43,046 nt of DNA from an uncultured Chlorobiales bacterium (GTDB taxonomy: Bacteria; Bacteroidota; Chlorobiia; Chlorobiales; Thermochlorobacteraceae). Positions 42,042 to 43,046 of the stretch are shown here, in pieces. The position numbers were made by a program, and so were the translations under genes. A model generated the notes under the pieces. That model ran no database searches, was not told where the DNA came from, and was given only the letters and a program-made list of their open reading frames with translations. Location of the stretch: positions 1 to 43,046 of the forward strand of contig CALKXI010000014.1 in assembly GCA_938003965.1 (NCBI GenBank), written 5' to 3'. Position 1 is the stretch's first letter. Each line of letters starts with the position of its first letter.

Positions 42042-42989
42042 ATGCCGTCCAACGCGATTGTTTATACCAAATCCAACAAACTTGAATTTCTTCCGATAGT
42101 GTCTGCACCGCTTTCCGAGCATGAAATTCGGGTGCGGACGATTGCGACGAGCATTTCGGCGGGCATTGAGCGATTTTTATTGACGGGCAAATCCATCACG
42201 CGCAAGGAACTGAAATTTCCTATTGTGCCCGGAAGCGAGTGCATTGGCGAAGTGATTGAAGTCGGTTCTGCCGTTACGAGCGTTGAACCTGGCGAATATG
42301 TCTATGCGTGGAAGTCGGAAAAGTGGGAGGAAGTTCAATCAGTGTTTGGGTGTCAAGCCGAGAGCGTGATGGTTAGAGAAGGCGATTTTTTGCCGCTCCG
42401 CCGTGCGCCCGAAGAAAGCGACTTGCTCATTGGATTGCTTGCAGATGCGCTTTCTGCGGTCCATAAACTCGACCTTGAACACACAGAGCGCGTTTTAATT
42501 TTGGGACTTGGCGCACTTGGCTTAACGATTGCCGAAGTGCTTCACTACTACAACTTCACCGCCGTTGATGCGTGCGAAATGTTCATTCAACGCGGCGACC
42601 TTGCTAAAGCGCGCGACATTGCCCTCGACCTTTCCGATTTCACCGCCGACTACAACAACCGCTACGACGTCATTATCGAATGCACAGGTCGGCTTTTGCT
42701 TCTCGAATCGGCGCTTCGCCTTCTCAAACCACAAGGCAAATTCTTGCTTGCAGGCAATTACGAAGTCATGAAAACCGATTACCGGTTGCTTCAAGATAAA
42801 GAGCCTCAACTCATCTTTTCTGCCGTTACCCGATACGATGAAAAACTGACCGCCAAAACCTTGCTCGAAACCCATGCCATCGATGTTGCTCGCTTCTTGA
42901 CGCATCGCTTTCCGATTGCGCAATATGAAGTTGGCTATGATGTTGCGCTCAATCGCCCTGACTGTATCAAAACCAGTTTGCTTTGGTGA
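42042..42989 (+). CDS. bchC: BchC-like 3-hydroxyethyl bacteriochlorophyllide a dehydrogenase
   Basis: A 315-residue medium-chain dehydrogenase. BchC oxidises the 3-hydroxyethyl group of bacteriochlorophyllide to the 3-acetyl group with NAD, a late step to bacteriochlorophyll a. The match is by pattern: ATSISAGIERFLLTG followed by KFPIVPGSECIGEVIEVG resembles the BchC N-terminus (ISTGTEKLLWTG, YPLVPGYESVGRV), the Rossmann motif VLILGLGALGL is in place, and the C-terminus FLTHRFPIAQYEVGYDVAL...DCIKTSLLW matches the BchC end (LITHRRP...DPACLKMVLDW). The zinc ligands of alcohol dehydrogenases are absent, as in BchC. A distant sugar-type dehydrogenase is the alternative. bchX would be expected next; the window ends too early to tell. 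Confidence 0.78.
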   Translation: MPSNAIVYTKSNKLEFLPIVSAPLSEHEIRVRTIATSISAGIERFLLTGKSITRKELKFPIVPGSECIGEVIEVGSAVTSVEPGEYVYAWKSEKWEEVQSVFGCQAESVMVREGDFLPLRRAPEESDLLIGLLADALSAVHKLDLEHTERVLILGLGALGLTIAEVLHYYNFTAVDACEMFIQRGDLAKARDIALDLSDFTADYNNRYDVIIECTGRLLLLESALRLLKPQGKFLLAGNYEVMKTDYRLLQDKEPQLIFSAVTRYDEKLTAKTLLETHAIDVARFLTHRFPIAQYEVGYDVALNRPDCIKTSLLW

Positions 42990-43046
42990 AAGAGAAGGTT
43001 AAACGAGAGAAGCGTGGCGCGATGTCTTTGCCATGAAAATGTTCGT

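Noticed and set aside
43033-43046. ATG near the right edge (MKMF...)
   Set aside because: Only 14 bases are present; no ribosome-binding sequence or protein pattern can be judged.
1-43046. CRISPR arrays, tRNA or rRNA genes, IS elements, prophage
   Set aside because: I looked in all gaps and found no regular repeats, cloverleaf-like sequences, transposase or phage genes.

Overview
The window looks like a piece of a chromosome from a chlorophototrophic member of the Chlorobi branch (green sulfur bacteria and relatives such as Chloroherpeton or Thermochlorobacter). The clearest marker is a BchC-like bacteriochlorophyllide dehydrogenase at 42042-42989. It is supported by a CrtI-family carotenoid desaturase (31726-33186), a hemC gene overlapping a Fur-family regulator, an LptD/OstA outer-membrane protein, DUF6252-type lipoproteins, DUF3467 and NamZ (DUF1343) proteins, and two candidate promoters with the TAnnTTTG element known from Bacteroidota. 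The species assignment is inference. The window is mostly housekeeping and envelope genes, densely packed on both strands, with no rRNA, tRNA, IS element or CRISPR array that I could recognise.

Layout. 1-2121 (minus): a partial secreted protein, a DUF6252-like lipoprotein and a von Willebrand A lipoprotein. 2430-5887 (plus): an APC permease with a UspA-like tail, then a Fur regulator overlapping hemC. 5972-7967 (plus): a type II restriction-modification pair, an N4/N6-type methyltransferase carrying an extra degenerate staphylococcal-nuclease-like domain, overlapping a MjaI-family endonuclease. 8016-8963: a TPR protein. 8999-14201 (minus): LptD-like protein and an M1-family metallopeptidase lipoprotein. 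14288-16069 (plus): four small cysteine-rich or metal-binding exported/membrane proteins, including a 58-residue exported peptide with 12 cysteines, a YHS lipoprotein and an HMA-DUF4396 fusion; this is the best candidate in the window for an undescribed system.

16255-22476 (minus): SDR, DUF493, NamZ, TilS, Tmk, a GT-B-like protein and a flippase-like membrane protein; namZ-tilS-tmk overlap by 4 bases each. 22633-27568 (plus): BaiN/HI0933 flavoprotein, SDR, a secreted barrel-like protein, a small conserved-looking protein, a PhnP-like metallo-beta-lactamase-fold hydrolase and a GH16 lipoprotein. 27574-30202 (minus): PtsI and MlaF. 30373-33186 (plus): ClpX and the carotenoid desaturase. 33251-39314 (minus): a possible micro-ORF, RadA, a 1342-residue GH13-type protein with an N-terminal HExxH motif and a histone-H1-like Lys/Ala tail, and DUF3467. 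39478-42989 (plus): PanB, ATP-dependent PEP carboxykinase, a strong terminator, and BchC.

Links between genes: HemC and BchC both belong to tetrapyrrole synthesis (early common step and late bacteriochlorophyll step), the Crt protein to photosynthetic pigments; LptD, MlaF, NamZ and the flippase-like protein to envelope upkeep; PckA and the GH13/GH16 proteins to carbon and glucan metabolism. The tetranucleotide CTAG, the site expected for a MjaI-type system, is nearly absent: I found only four copies by eye in 43 kb.
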